Shown here piece after piece: positions 1 to 8,489 of a stretch of DNA of 56,725 nucleotides. The notes beneath the pieces are model-generated. The model was not told the DNA's origin. It saw only the letters and a list, made by a program, of their open reading frames with translations, and ran no database searches. Source of the DNA: Comamonadaceae bacterium (GTDB lineage: Bacteria > Pseudomonadota > Gammaproteobacteria > Burkholderiales > Burkholderiaceae_C); contig CANKRG010000005.1 in NCBI GenBank assembly GCA_947485165.1, forward strand, positions 1 to 56,725, in the 5' to 3' direction. A program made the position numbers and the translations under genes. Positions within the stretch are counted from its first letter, which is position 1, and each line of letters begins with the position of its first letter.

Positions 1-2
1 AA

Positions 3-617
3 CGAATAAAGTATTTAACATTGATGGAGCAGCAAACGCAAAGAATGCAATCACTTGTGAATGACTTGTTGATGCTCTCCAGACTTGAGGGTAGCCCCGC
101 GCCACTTTCTGACACTTGGATAAGTGCTGATGTACTAGTTAATATTTGTGAGCTAGAAGCGAACTCATTGAATACTGAATTAGCGAATAAAAATTTAAAG
201 ACTACTGATGCTGAAAATTTGGCCTTCGACATAGAACCAAATCTAGAGTTAGCAGGTTCCCAAAATGAATTGCTGAGCGCCATGTGTAATTTGGTGAACA
301 ACGCAGTGCGTTACACACCATCTGCAGGTCGAATCAGTGTTAGCTTGAAAGCGCTTGATAAAGGTGGCGCTGTGTTTGCAGTAGTTGATACTGGTTTGGG
401 TATATCGCCTGAGCATTTACCACGTTTGACTGAGCGTTTTTACCGCGTTGATACAAGTCGCTCGCGCGAATCTGGTGGAACGGGGTTGGGTCTTGCTATT
501 GTTAAACACGTTGTTCAACGCCACGGCGGAGAGCTGAAAATCTCAAGTACGCTTGGTAAAGGCTCAACATTTGGATTCACATTGCCTGATTACAGGGTGC
601 GATCCAAAAAAATATAA
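3..617 (+). CDS. phoR: Phosphate-regulon-type sensor histidine kinase, 3' part only (cut by window edge)
   Basis: The reading frame is already open at the first base, so the N-terminus and the phosphorylated histidine lie outside the window; an ATG at 24 is internal. What remains is the end of the dimerisation helix (LMEQQTQRMQSLVNDLLMLS) and a complete HATPase domain. That domain has an N box (NLVNNAVRYTP), a G1 box (DTGLGISPEHLPRLTERFYR) and a G2 box (GGTGLGLAIVKHVVQRHGG). It should be an inner-membrane kinase that phosphorylates a response regulator. The 'LMxQQTQRMQxLVxDLLxLSRLEGSP' type of sequence is what PhoR proteins of betaproteobacteria carry, so I infer PhoR; the partner phoB would lie upstream, out of view. 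Kinase identity is certain, the PhoR subtype likely. Confidence 0.8.
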   Translation, partial: RIKYLTLMEQQTQRMQSLVNDLLMLSRLEGSPAPLSDTWISADVLVNICELEANSLNTELANKNLKTTDAENLAFDIEPNLELAGSQNELLSAMCNLVNNAVRYTPSAGRISVSLKALDKGGAVFAVVDTGLGISPEHLPRLTERFYRVDTSRSRESGGTGLGLAIVKHVVQRHGGELKISSTLGKGSTFGFTLPDYRVRSKKI

Positions 618-644
618 CTGCAAGCTCGGTGTAAGAACATAAAT

Positions 645-673
645 TTGGCATCTGGTGCAATTAATGGCACAAT
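645..673 (+). promoter_or_regulatory. Candidate sigma-70 promoter of the odh operon
   Basis: TTGGCA at 645-650 (5 of 6 to the -35 consensus) and CACAAT at 668-673 (4 of 6 to the -10 consensus) are separated by 17 bases. A start point near 680 would place the whole structured leader in the transcript. It was found by eye, and nothing else in 618-793 looks better. Confidence 0.45.
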
Positions 674-680
674 ACGCGTT

Positions 681-783
681 GTTACCAAGGCCCTTCCTGC
701 CACCGTCGCATCCGCTAACCGGTTAAGCCGTGTCGCGGAAGGTTATCAAAACTAAACTAAGTTTCCTAAAGGGAAACGGAGGT
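681..783 (+). ncRNA. Structured 5' leader of odhA, candidate sucA RNA motif
   Basis: Seen in sequence: an outer stem CCTTCC 692-697 with GGAAGG 737-742 encloses a perfect 10-bp palindrome TAACCGGTTA (716-725). A separate hairpin GTTTCC 761-766 with GGAAAC 772-777 ends directly against the Shine-Dalgarno GGAGG (778-782) of odhA. Established knowledge: a conserved 'sucA RNA motif' has been described in Burkholderiales, always in the presumed 5' UTR of sucA (= odhA), with part of the structure overlapping the Shine-Dalgarno. Position, taxon and SD-adjacent hairpin all fit, so I infer a cis-regulatory RNA acting on translation. The ligand or signal is unknown to me. The covariance model was not run. 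Confidence 0.65.
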
Positions 784-793
784 CAGCGAAAAA

Positions 794-3679
794 ATGAGTC
801 AATCACCTACGGCGCAGTCAAACGGCTCCGTCTATCAAGCCTATGCGGGCAACACCTTCCTGTTCGGCGGCAATGCGCCCTATGTCGAAGAGATGTATGA
901 GAATTACTTAGCAAATCCTGGCAGTGTGCCGGACAGCTGGCGTGATTATTTCGACGCTTTGCAGTATGTACCCGCCGTAGACGGCAGCAATACCAAAGAC
1001 GTGCCGCACTTACCTGTTATCAATGCATTTGCTGATCGCGCCAAGCAAGGTGGCACCAAAGTTGTCATGGGTAGTGCAGATGCCGAAATGGGGCGAAAAC
1101 GCACCTCGGTACAGCAGTTGATCGCTGCATATCGCAATGTGGGCGCGCGCTGGGCTGATTTGGATCCCTTAAAACGCACGGAGCGTGACAAGATTCCAGA
1201 GTTAGAACCAGCTTTTTATGGTTTTAGCGATGCTGACCAAGAAACGGTGTTTGACACCAGCAACACCTTCTTCGGTAAAAACAGCATGAGCTTGCGTGAG
1301 CTGATGAATGCTTTGCGCGAGACGTATTGCAGCAGCATCGGTGCAGAGTACATGTACATCACCGATCAAGCTAAAAAACGCTGGTGGCAGCAGAAGCTGG
1401 AAAGTGTACGCAGCAAGCCAAGTTTGGCGGCTGACAAAAAACTGCACATTTTGGACAGATTGACAGCGGCTGAGGGCTTAGAGCGCTTTTTGCACACCAA
1501 ATACGTTGGTCAAAAACGCTTCTCATTAGAAGGCGGTGAGAGTTTCATCGTCTGTATGGACGAGCTGATTCAGCGTGGCGGCAGCATGGGGTTGCAAGAA
1601 ATTGTGATCGGTATGGCGCATCGCGGCCGTTTAAATGTGTTGGTTAACTCCTTGGGTAAAGTGCCGGCAGACTTGTTTGCTGAGTTCGACCACACTGCAC
1701 CCGAAGATTTGCCAAGTGGTGACGTGAAATACCACCAAGGTTTTAGCTCGGATGTCACCACGCCTGGTGGCCCAGTGCATTTGACCTTGGCTTTCAATCC
1801 ATCGCACTTGGAGATCGTTAACCCAGTGGTTGAAGGCTCAGTTCGCGCGCGCATGGACAGACGTGCTGACCCACAAGGCAAACAAGTATTGCCTGTGTTG
1901 GTGCATGGTGATGCTGCTTTTGCAGGCCAAGGCGTGGTGATGGAAACCTTGGCATTGGCTGAAACCCGTGGTTACTTCACAGGTGGTACGGTGCATATTG
2001 TCATCAACAACCAAATTGGTTTCACCACCAGCGACCCGCGCGACAGCCGCTCAACGCTGTACTGCTCAGACGTCGTGAAAATGATTGAAGCGCCAGTGTT
2101 GCACGTCAATGGTGACGACCCAGAAGCCGTGGTGTTGGCAACGCAATGGGCCTTGGAATACCGCATGGAATTCCAAAAAGATGTGGTGGTTGACATTATT
2201 TGCTTCCGCAAACTTGGTCATAACGAGCAAGATACGCCTGCGCTGACCCAGCCACTGATGTACAAGAAAATTGTTGCACATCCAGGCACGCGCAAACTGT
2301 ATGCCGACAAGTTGACCACCCAAGGTATGGGCGCAACTTTGGGTGACGACATGGTGAAATCCATGCGCGCCGCTTTGGATGCAGGTAAAAACACGTTCAA
2401 CCCTGTTATTACCAACTTTAAAAACAAGTTTGCTGTTGATTGGTTGCCGTATTTGAGCAAAAAGTGGACAGATGCTGGAGACACATCTATCCCTATGGCT
2501 GAGTGGAAACGCTTGGCTGAGAAAATAACGACAATTCCCGACAGTGTTGCACCTCACCAGTTGGTGAAAAAAGTCTATGCAGACCGTGCCGCTATGGGGC
2601 GTGGTGATATTCCAGTGGATTGGGGCATGGGCGAGCACATGGCATTTGCCTCGTTGGTGGCTAGTGGCTACCCTGTACGTTTGTCAGGCGAAGACTGCGG
2701 CCGTGGCACATTCACCCACCGTCACGCTGTTATTCACGACCAAAACCGTGAAAAGTTTGACGAAGGCACCTATACACCATTGCAAAACGTGTCTCCCACA
2801 CAGGCACCGTTTGTCGTGATTGATTCGATTTTGTCTGAAGAAGCCGTGCTGGCTTTTGAATACGGCTATGCTTCCAACGATCCAAATACATTCGTGATTT
2901 GGGAAGCACAGTTTGGCGATTTTGCCAATGGCGCACAGGTTGTGATTGACCAGTTTATCGCCAGTGGTGAAGTGAAGTGGGGCCGTGTCAACGGCATCAC
3001 TTTGATGCTGCCGCATGGTTATGAAGGTCAAGGCCCAGAGCACAGCTCAGCACGTTTAGAGCGCTTCATGCAGTTGAGTGCTGACACAAACATGCAAGTG
3101 GTGCAGCCTACAACGGCAAGCCAGATTTTCCACATCTTACGTCGCCAGATGGTGCGTAATTTACGCAAGCCGTTGATTATCATGACGCCTAAGTCGCTCT
3201 TGCGTGCTAAGGATGCGGCTTCGCCGCTGTCTGAGTTCACCAAAGGCATATTCCAAACGGTCATTCCTGAGAACAAAGAGATCAAGGCAGACAAGGTTAA
3301 GCGCGTTATTGCTTGTTCAGGCAAGATTTATTACGACTTGGTCAAGCGCCGTGAAGAAAGCGGTCATGACGACACTGCCATCATCCGTGTTGAGCAGCTG
3401 TACCCGTTCCCTCACAAAGCTTTTGCAACTGAGCTGAAAAAATACAGCAATGCAACGGAAGTGGTGTGGTGTCAAGATGAGCCACAAAACCAAGGCGCTT
3501 GGTTCTTCGTGCAGCACTACATCCATGAAAACATGACGGATGGGCAAAAGCTGGGGTATGCAGGCCGTGCCGCATCTGCTTCACCTGCAGTGGGCTATTC
3601 ACACCTGCACCAAGAGCAGCTAAAAGCGCTCTTAGATGCAGCGTTTGGCAAGCTAAAAGGCTTTGTCCTTACAAAATAA
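794..3679 (+). CDS. odhA: 2-oxoglutarate dehydrogenase E1 component
   Basis: This 961-residue protein is the thiamine-diphosphate-dependent decarboxylase of the 2-oxoglutarate dehydrogenase complex (TCA cycle, cytoplasm), also called SucA. The N-terminal E2-binding segment (YVEEMYENYLANPGSVPDSW) is present. Cofactor and active-site motifs include HGDAAFAGQGVV near residue 371, INNQIGFTTSDPRDSRST near 405, LGHNEQDTPALTQP and GEDCGRGTFTHRH. The pyrimidine-binding half carries PHGYEGQGPEHSSARLERF near 740. Length is normal for the family. The ATG at 794 follows GGAGG (778-782) that lies at the foot of a leader hairpin. E2 (odhB) starts 35 bases downstream and E3 (lpdA) follows, so the three subunits are made from one operon. 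Confidence 0.98.
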   Translation: MSQSPTAQSNGSVYQAYAGNTFLFGGNAPYVEEMYENYLANPGSVPDSWRDYFDALQYVPAVDGSNTKDVPHLPVINAFADRAKQGGTKVVMGSADAEMGRKRTSVQQLIAAYRNVGARWADLDPLKRTERDKIPELEPAFYGFSDADQETVFDTSNTFFGKNSMSLRELMNALRETYCSSIGAEYMYITDQAKKRWWQQKLESVRSKPSLAADKKLHILDRLTAAEGLERFLHTKYVGQKRFSLEGGESFIVCMDELIQRGGSMGLQEIVIGMAHRGRLNVLVNSLGKVPADLFAEFDHTAPEDLPSGDVKYHQGFSSDVTTPGGPVHLTLAFNPSHLEIVNPVVEGSVRARMDRRADPQGKQVLPVLVHGDAAFAGQGVVMETLALAETRGYFTGGTVHIVINNQIGFTTSDPRDSRSTLYCSDVVKMIEAPVLHVNGDDPEAVVLATQWALEYRMEFQKDVVVDIICFRKLGHNEQDTPALTQPLMYKKIVAHPGTRKLYADKLTTQGMGATLGDDMVKSMRAALDAGKNTFNPVITNFKNKFAVDWLPYLSKKWTDAGDTSIPMAEWKRLAEKITTIPDSVAPHQLVKKVYADRAAMGRGDIPVDWGMGEHMAFASLVASGYPVRLSGEDCGRGTFTHRHAVIHDQNREKFDEGTYTPLQNVSPTQAPFVVIDSILSEEAVLAFEYGYASNDPNTFVIWEAQFGDFANGAQVVIDQFIASGEVKWGRVNGITLMLPHGYEGQGPEHSSARLERFMQLSADTNMQVVQPTTASQIFHILRRQMVRNLRKPLIIMTPKSLLRAKDAASPLSEFTKGIFQTVIPENKEIKADKVKRVIACSGKIYYDLVKRREESGHDDTAIIRVEQLYPFPHKAFATELKKYSNATEVVWCQDEPQNQGAWFFVQHYIHENMTDGQKLGYAGRAASASPAVGYSHLHQEQLKALLDAAFGKLKGFVLTK

Positions 3680-3714
3680 ATACTTATAAATCAAAGACAT
3701 ATTGAAAGAATATC

Positions 3715-4986
3715 ATGGCTATCATTGAAGTAAAAGTCCCTCAGTTATCAGAATCCGTGGCGGAAGCCACCATGTTGACTTGGAAGAAAAAAGCGGGTGA
3801 ATACGTCGCAGTTGACGAAATTTTGATTGAAATCGAGACGGATAAAGTCGTTTTGGAAGTACCTGCACCCAGCGCTGGTGTGTTGTCAGAAATCGTTGTG
3901 GGTGACGGAGCAACCGTTGCCGCAGAGCAATTGATTGCGCGCATCGACACCGAAGGCAAAGCAGGCGCCACCGCTAGTGCTGCACCAGCAGCGGCCGCAG
4001 CTGCATCAGTTGCTGTATCCGCACCTGCTGCCGCCACCGGCGGCTCAATGGCTGGCGTTGCCATGCCAGCTGCGGCTAAGTTGATGGCTGACAACCAGTT
4101 GGCCAGCGGTTCAGTTGCCGGCTCTGGTAAAGATGGCCGCGTCACCAAGGGTGATGTGTTGAGTGCTGTAGCCTCTGGTTCTGCTGCTGAAAACGCTATT
4201 AATAGTATAGCGGCTAAGGCAATAAATACGCCGGCTACAGTCAAATTATTGCCTCAGGTGGCAGTTGCAGCGGTAAGTTTGGGTGATCGCCCAGAACAAC
4301 GCGTCCCCATGAGCCGTTTGCGTGCTCGTGTGGCTGAGCGTTTGTTGCAATCGCAATCTACCAACGCCATTTTGACCACGTTTAACGAGATCAACATGGC
4401 GCCCGTGTTGGACATGCGTAAGCGCATGCAAGAGAAGTTTGAGAAAGAGCACGGCGTCAAGCTCGGCTTTATGAGTTTCTTCGTCAAAGCCGCTGTTCAC
4501 GCGTTGAAGAAATTCCCAGTGTTGAACGCCAGCGTTGATGGTACTGACATTGTTTACCACGGTTACTTTGACATTGGTATCGCCGTGGGTTCACCACGCG
4601 GTTTGGTCGTACCCATTTTGCGCAATGCAGACCAAATGAGCTTTGCCGATATCGAGAAGAAAATCGCGGAATTCGGCGTCAAAGCACGTGATGGCAAGCT
4701 GGGCATGGACGACATGACTGGCGGCACTTTCTCCATCAGCAATGGCGGCACCTTCGGCTCGATGTTGTCAACACCGATCATCAACCCGCCACAAAGCGCC
4801 ATCTTGGGCATCCATGCCACCAAGGACCGCGCCGTGGTTGAAAACGGCCAGGTTGTCGTTCGCCCCATGAACTATTTCGCCATGAGCTACGACCACCGCA
4901 TCATCGACGGCCGCGAAGCCGTGCTTGGCTTGGTTGCCATTAAAGATGCGATGGAAGACCCAGCGCGTTTGTTGTTTGACATCTAA
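3715..4986 (+). CDS. odhB: Dihydrolipoyllysine succinyltransferase (E2 of 2-oxoglutarate dehydrogenase)
   Basis: This 423-residue E2 core subunit (SucB) transfers succinyl from lipoyl-lysine to CoA. The lipoyl domain spans about 1-76 with the modified lysine in [11 protein letters not shown] (Lys44). An Ala-rich linker follows, then the peripheral-subunit-binding domain ([15 protein letters not shown]...[12 protein letters not shown], about 118-150), a second linker, and the catalytic domain from about 195. The active site is DHRIIDG with His394 and Asp398. The second linker (about 161-180, [20 protein letters not shown]) is encoded by a copy of the dispersed repeat of this window (4195-4253). 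It keeps the frame and sits between folded domains, so the enzyme should still work. It lies between odhA and lpdA in the same operon. Confidence 0.98.
   Translation: MAIIEVKVPQLSESVAEATMLTWKKKAGEYVAVDEILIEIETDKVVLEVPAPSAGVLSEIVVGDGATVAAEQLIARIDTEGKAGATASAAPAAAAAASVAVSAPAAATGGSMAGVAMPAAAKLMADNQLASGSVAGSGKDGRVTKGDVLSAVASGSAAENAINSIAAKAINTPATVKLLPQVAVAAVSLGDRPEQRVPMSRLRARVAERLLQSQSTNAILTTFNEINMAPVLDMRKRMQEKFEKEHGVKLGFMSFFVKAAVHALKKFPVLNASVDGTDIVYHGYFDIGIAVGSPRGLVVPILRNADQMSFADIEKKIAEFGVKARDGKLGMDDMTGGTFSISNGGTFGSMLSTPIINPPQSAILGIHATKDRAVVENGQVVVRPMNYFAMSYDHRIIDGREAVLGLVAIKDAMEDPARLLFDI
4195..4253 (+). repeat. Dispersed repeat copy A, inside odhB
   Basis: The core GGCAATAAATACGCCGGCTA is at 4218-4237. 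It is preceded by the arm GCTAT-7 nt-ATAGC (4195-4211). GGCAATAA (4218-4225) pairs perfectly with TTATTGCC (4246-4253), so the element can fold. It is translated in frame as [19 protein letters not shown] in the linker of OdhB. The copy at 7548 is read in the same frame (AINTPA). See the other copies at 7548, 24155, 31186, 53343 and 54114. Confidence 0.75.
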
Positions 4987-5003
4987 ATTTTAAGGAATTA
5001 ATA

Positions 5004-6422
5004 ATGTCTAAACAATTTGATGTCGTCGTTATCGGCGGCGGCCCTGGTGGCTATATTGCGGCTATTCGGGCGGCGCAATTGGGTTTTAACGTGGCATGTA
5101 TCGATGAGTGGAAAAACGCCAAAGGGGGTCCTGCTTTGGGTGGCACTTGCACCAATGTGGGCTGTATTCCTTCCAAGGCTTTGCTGCAATCGTCCGAGCA
5201 TTTCGACCATGCCAGCCACCACTTCGCCGAGCATGGGATTGAAGTCAATGGCCTGAGCCTTGATCTTGCCAAAATGGTGGCACGCAAAGACACCGTGGTG
5301 AAGCAAAACAACGATGGCATTGTGTATTTGCTCAAAAAGAACAAGGTCACCTTTTTCCATGGCCGTGGTTCATTTGTGGCCGCTAAAGATGGTGGTTATG
5401 AGATCAAAGCTGGCGAAGAGCTGATTCAAGGCAAGCACATCATCGTGGCTACTGGCTCAAACGCGCGTGCTTTGCCTGGCACACCGTTTGACGAAGATAA
5501 CATCTTGTCTAACGATGGTGCTTTGCGCATGGGGGCCGTGCCTAAGAAGTTGGGCTTGATTGGCTCTGGCGTCATTGGCTTAGAAATGGGCTCGGTGTGG
5601 CGTCGTTTGGGCGCTGAGGTGACGATTTTGGAAGGTCTGCCGACTTTCCTCGGAGCAGTGGATGAGCAAATCGCCAAAGAAGCGCACAAAGCGTTTGTGA
5701 AGCAAGGTTTGAAGATTGAGCTAGGCGTTAAAGTCGGCGAGATTAAAAACGGCAAAAAGTCCGTTTCTATTGCCTATACCAATGCCAAAGGCGAAGCGCA
5801 AACGCTAGATGTTGACAAGCTGATCATATCTATTGGCCGCGTCGCCAATACGATTGGTTTAGGTGCTGAAACCGTTGGTTTAGCGCTGGACGAGCGTGAT
5901 GCGATTGTGGTCGATGGTGATTGCAAAACCAACTTGCCTAATGTTTGGGCGGTGGGTGACGTGGTGCGTGGCCCTATGCTGGCTCACAAAGCCGAAGAAG
6001 AAGGCGTGGCCGTGGCTGAGCGCATTGCTGGTCAGCATGGGCACGTTAACTTCAACACCATTCCGTGGGTCATTTACACAAATCCTGAAATCGCATGGGT
6101 TGGCCAAACTGAACAGCAGCTCAAAGCGGTTGGTCGTGCGTACAAGGCGGGCACATTTCCGTTCATGGCCAATGGCCGTGCGCGAGCATTGGGTGATACC
6201 ACCGGCATGGTGAAAATGCTGGCTGATGCAACGACTGACGAAATTTTGGGCGTGCATATTGTTGGCCCCATGGCCAGCGAGTTGATTGCTGAATGCGTCG
6301 TTGCAATGGAGTTCAGAGCGAGCGCGGAAGACATTGCCCGTATTTGTCATGCGCATCCGTCATTGTCTGAGGCAACAAAAGAAGCTGCTTTGGCTGTAGA
6401 CAAGCGTACGCTGAATTTCTAA
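5004..6422 (+). CDS. lpdA: Dihydrolipoyl dehydrogenase (E3)
   Basis: This 472-residue FAD enzyme reoxidises dihydrolipoyl groups of OdhB with NAD+. The N-terminal FAD-binding motif is VVVIGGGPGGYIAAIRAA. The redox-active disulfide is in GGTCTNVGCIPSKAL (Cys49 and Cys54). The NAD-binding glycine motif is GLIGSGVIGLEMGSVWRRLG, and the FAD motif is NVWAVGDVVRGPMLAHKAEEEG. The C-terminal catalytic His-Glu pair is in HAHPSLSEA (His451, Glu456). AAGGA (4992-4996) lies 7 bases before the ATG. It is third in the odhA-odhB-lpdA operon, and may also serve other 2-oxoacid dehydrogenases, since no second lpd is visible here. Confidence 0.98.
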   Translation: MSKQFDVVVIGGGPGGYIAAIRAAQLGFNVACIDEWKNAKGGPALGGTCTNVGCIPSKALLQSSEHFDHASHHFAEHGIEVNGLSLDLAKMVARKDTVVKQNNDGIVYLLKKNKVTFFHGRGSFVAAKDGGYEIKAGEELIQGKHIIVATGSNARALPGTPFDEDNILSNDGALRMGAVPKKLGLIGSGVIGLEMGSVWRRLGAEVTILEGLPTFLGAVDEQIAKEAHKAFVKQGLKIELGVKVGEIKNGKKSVSIAYTNAKGEAQTLDVDKLIISIGRVANTIGLGAETVGLALDERDAIVVDGDCKTNLPNVWAVGDVVRGPMLAHKAEEEGVAVAERIAGQHGHVNFNTIPWVIYTNPEIAWVGQTEQQLKAVGRAYKAGTFPFMANGRARALGDTTGMVKMLADATTDEILGVHIVGPMASELIAECVVAMEFRASAEDIARICHAHPSLSEATKEAALAVDKRTLNF

Positions 6423-6449
6423 AGCCAACATAACACAGTCGCCAAGGCT

Positions 6450-7547
6450 ATGTCAGTACTAGCGGCATACGAAGCTGAATTAGCAACGCGGGGGTATAAA
6501 AGCGACCCTGCGCAGCTTCGCGCTGTGGCTGCGCTTGAACGTTGCGCGCTTGAATGGAGCGAATACAAGCAAAAACGTTCGAATGCGATAAAAAAGTTGC
6601 TAAGCCATCCGCCAATCCCACGAGGTGTGTATCTTTACGGTGGCGTAGGTCGCGGCAAGAGTTTCTTGATGGATTGTTTTTACAATGCCGTCCCCTTGAA
6701 GCGTAAAACGCGTTTGCATTTTCATGAGTTCATGCGTGAAGTGCATCGTGAGCTGCGTGATTTACAAGGCATCGTTAACCCGTTGGACGAGCTGGCGAGA
6801 CGCATGGCCAAGCGGTTTAAATTAATTTGTTTTGATGAATTTCACGTTTCTGAAATCACGGATGCTTTGATTTTGCACCGCCTTTTGGCTGCATTGTTCG
6901 AGCAAGGCGTTGGTTTCATGACAACTTCCAATTTCAAACCTGATGATTTGTACCCAAGCGGTATGCATAGAGATCGAATTTTGCCGGCGATTGCCTTGCT
7001 GAATGCGAATTTAGAAGTTATCAATGTTGACAACGGCACCGATTACCGTAGTCGCACGCTTGAGCAAATCAAGATGTACCACCATCCTTGGGGGACTGTC
7101 GCTGACGCAGAGATGAGCGAAGCATTCGCCAAATTGGCGGAATCAGTAGATGAAGACGCTGTTCTGCACATTGAAGCCAGAGAGATACATGCCAAACGCA
7201 AGGCTGGGGGCGTGGTGTGGTTTGACTTCAAAACGCTGTGCGGTGGGCCAAGGTCGCAGAATGATTACCTTGAAATTGCAACCCAATTTCATACAGTTTT
7301 GCTAAGCAATGTGCCTGCTATGCCACCGCGATTGTCCAGCGAAGCAAGGCGTTTTACCTGGTTGGTAGATGTGTTGTATGACAGACGCGTTAAACTGATC
7401 CTGTCGGCTGAGGTAGCACCTGAAGCGTTGTATACGGAGGGGCCGCTGGCGCATGAGTTTCCACGCACGGTGTCGCGTATCAACGAAATGCAATCAGTTG
7501 CGTATTTGAATTTAGAACGACGGACGGTAGATACTGATTTAATATGA
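6450..7547 (+). CDS. zapE: AFG1-family ATPase, cell division protein ZapE
   Basis: This 365-residue cytoplasmic P-loop ATPase has Walker A GGVGRGKS at 64-71, Walker B ICFDE with Asp129-Glu130, and a sensor region LATSNF-like (MTTSNFKPDDLYPSGMHR). These place it in the AFG1/ZapE family. In E. coli ZapE associates with the Z-ring and affects FtsZ bundling under some growth conditions. The mitochondrial relatives assist respiratory-chain turnover. The gene starts 27 bases after lpdA and appears to be part of the odh operon, an arrangement common in Burkholderiales. Its last four bases overlap the ATG of the next gene. No strong Shine-Dalgarno precedes the ATG. Confidence 0.93.
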   Translation: MSVLAAYEAELATRGYKSDPAQLRAVAALERCALEWSEYKQKRSNAIKKLLSHPPIPRGVYLYGGVGRGKSFLMDCFYNAVPLKRKTRLHFHEFMREVHRELRDLQGIVNPLDELARRMAKRFKLICFDEFHVSEITDALILHRLLAALFEQGVGFMTTSNFKPDDLYPSGMHRDRILPAIALLNANLEVINVDNGTDYRSRTLEQIKMYHHPWGTVADAEMSEAFAKLAESVDEDAVLHIEAREIHAKRKAGGVVWFDFKTLCGGPRSQNDYLEIATQFHTVLLSNVPAMPPRLSSEARRFTWLVDVLYDRRVKLILSAEVAPEALYTEGPLAHEFPRTVSRINEMQSVAYLNLERRTVDTDLI

Positions 7548-8227
7548 GGCGTATTTATTTCGCTATTATTTTTGCAGCACTTCAGGCAATAAATACGCCG
7601 GCTATGGCTCAAAATGACGCTTCAAATGCTGATTCCAGATTGACCTCAGAACTGGCTGAGCTGAAGCAGGAAAAATTATCCATAGAGTCCAAATTCAAGA
7701 CGCTAGAAGCGGCTTGTTACAAAAAATTTGCAGTCAGCAATTGTCTGCAAGATGTTAAAACTGAAAAACTGCGTGCTTTGGGTGACATAAAACGCCGCGA
7801 GCTTGCGATCAATGATGGAAAACGGCAGCTCAAAGCTGATGAAATTAACAAAAAATCAAAGAAATTGGTTGAAAAAGTGGATGTGCCAGCCTCAGTTTCT
7901 GATGCTGAAAAATCTGAAAAGCCAAGTCGTACTGACAATAAACGTGCAGAACCAGTTCCAAAAGATCAAAGCAGGCTAAGTGAACAACGCGCATTAGCGG
8001 CACAGCAGCGCGTTTTAGAATCAAACAAAAAACAAGCTGCATCGCAAGAAAAAGCGAAGTTGCGGGCTAAGAAGCTAACTGAAGCGCAAGAGCAAACTGC
8101 AAAATTCAATAAAAAAATACTTGAAGCAGAAGCGCACAAAAATGCTGTTGAGAAAGCCAAGGCTGAAAAAACAAAACCAAAGTCCGCACCGCTTCCAATA
8201 CCCTCAGCCGAGCAACTGAAACCCTAA
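7544..8227 (+). CDS. Exported Lys/Glu/Ala-rich coiled-coil protein of unknown function
   Basis: I do not recognise a named family. The 227-residue product begins with a Sec-type signal peptide: RR at 2-3, a hydrophobic stretch YFAIIFAALQA, and a likely cleavage after AMA at residue 22. Next come a heptad-like helix (about 32-105) with two cysteines in CYKKFAVSNC, and a charged Lys/Ala/Glu-rich helical tail ending in a Pro-rich stretch. A periplasmic location is inferred. The start overlaps zapE (ATGA, 7544-7547), so it is translationally coupled and the last gene of the odh-zapE operon. Unusually, codons 2 to 20 of the signal peptide are made of a dispersed repeat whose ends form a perfect 12-bp inverted repeat (7548-7559 with 7588-7599). 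Confidence 0.8.
   Translation: MRRIYFAIIFAALQAINTPAMAQNDASNADSRLTSELAELKQEKLSIESKFKTLEAACYKKFAVSNCLQDVKTEKLRALGDIKRRELAINDGKRQLKADEINKKSKKLVEKVDVPASVSDAEKSEKPSRTDNKRAEPVPKDQSRLSEQRALAAQQRVLESNKKQAASQEKAKLRAKKLTEAQEQTAKFNKKILEAEAHKNAVEKAKAEKTKPKSAPLPIPSAEQLKP
7548..7604 (+). repeat. Dispersed repeat copy B, inside a signal-peptide coding region
   Basis: The core GGCAATAAATACGCCGGCTA at 7585-7604 is identical to copy A. Here the element is also bounded on the left by GGCGTATTTATT (7548-7559), the exact reverse complement of AATAAATACGCC (7588-7599). This gives a 12-bp stem with a 28-nt loop starting just after the start codon. The intervening GCTATTATTTTTGCAGCACT carries the GCTATT arm, and AGCACTTC next to the core is shared with copy F. 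It is translated as AINTPA in the signal-peptide c-region. Confidence 0.78.
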
Positions 8228-8228
8228 A

Positions 8229-8489
8229 TCAGTTGTATTTAACGATGGCAATTGATAAATGGTCGCCTACGTGTGCCCAGTGGCATGCGCCTTCCGACGT
8301 TATTAAAAATGATGCATAAATGGTGTGCGGTTGGTCTGTAGAAGCGATCGCCGTTAGACCAATAACAAGGTGTGCTTCTAGGGCAATTGGTTCACGCATA
8401 TTGCAGAATAAACAAACCCGGTCTTGCTGGCTCTCCCTGTCACCCTGATGTGTGCCAGATGACGCACTGAATGAGATAGTTTTGGTCAT
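8229..8489 (-). pseudogene. Remnant of a PP2C-family Ser/Thr protein phosphatase
   Basis: The frame from the ATG at 8489 gives 86 residues. Its first part (SGTHQGDRESQQDRVCLFCN) matches the start of the PP2C/PPM domain, where the family has 'RxxQQDR'. A later part (EAHLVIGLTA, then HTIYASFLITSEGACHWAHVGD) matches the central strands of the same domain. The stretch that should lie between them, including the metal-binding DGMGG motif, is missing (roughly 55-60 residues by my recollection of the family). The frame also stops soon after HVGD, where about a hundred more residues are expected. I therefore call it a non-functional deletion remnant. It fills the otherwise gene-free stretch 8228-8603; the rest of that stretch shows nothing I can name. 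Confidence 0.6.

Noticed and set aside
2066-2638. 190-codon minus-strand open frame inside odhA
   Set aside because: Antisense shadow; no domain, no start signal, and odhA is complete.
3741-4244. 167-codon minus-strand Ala-rich frame inside odhB
   Set aside because: Product of the GC-rich Ala linker read backwards.
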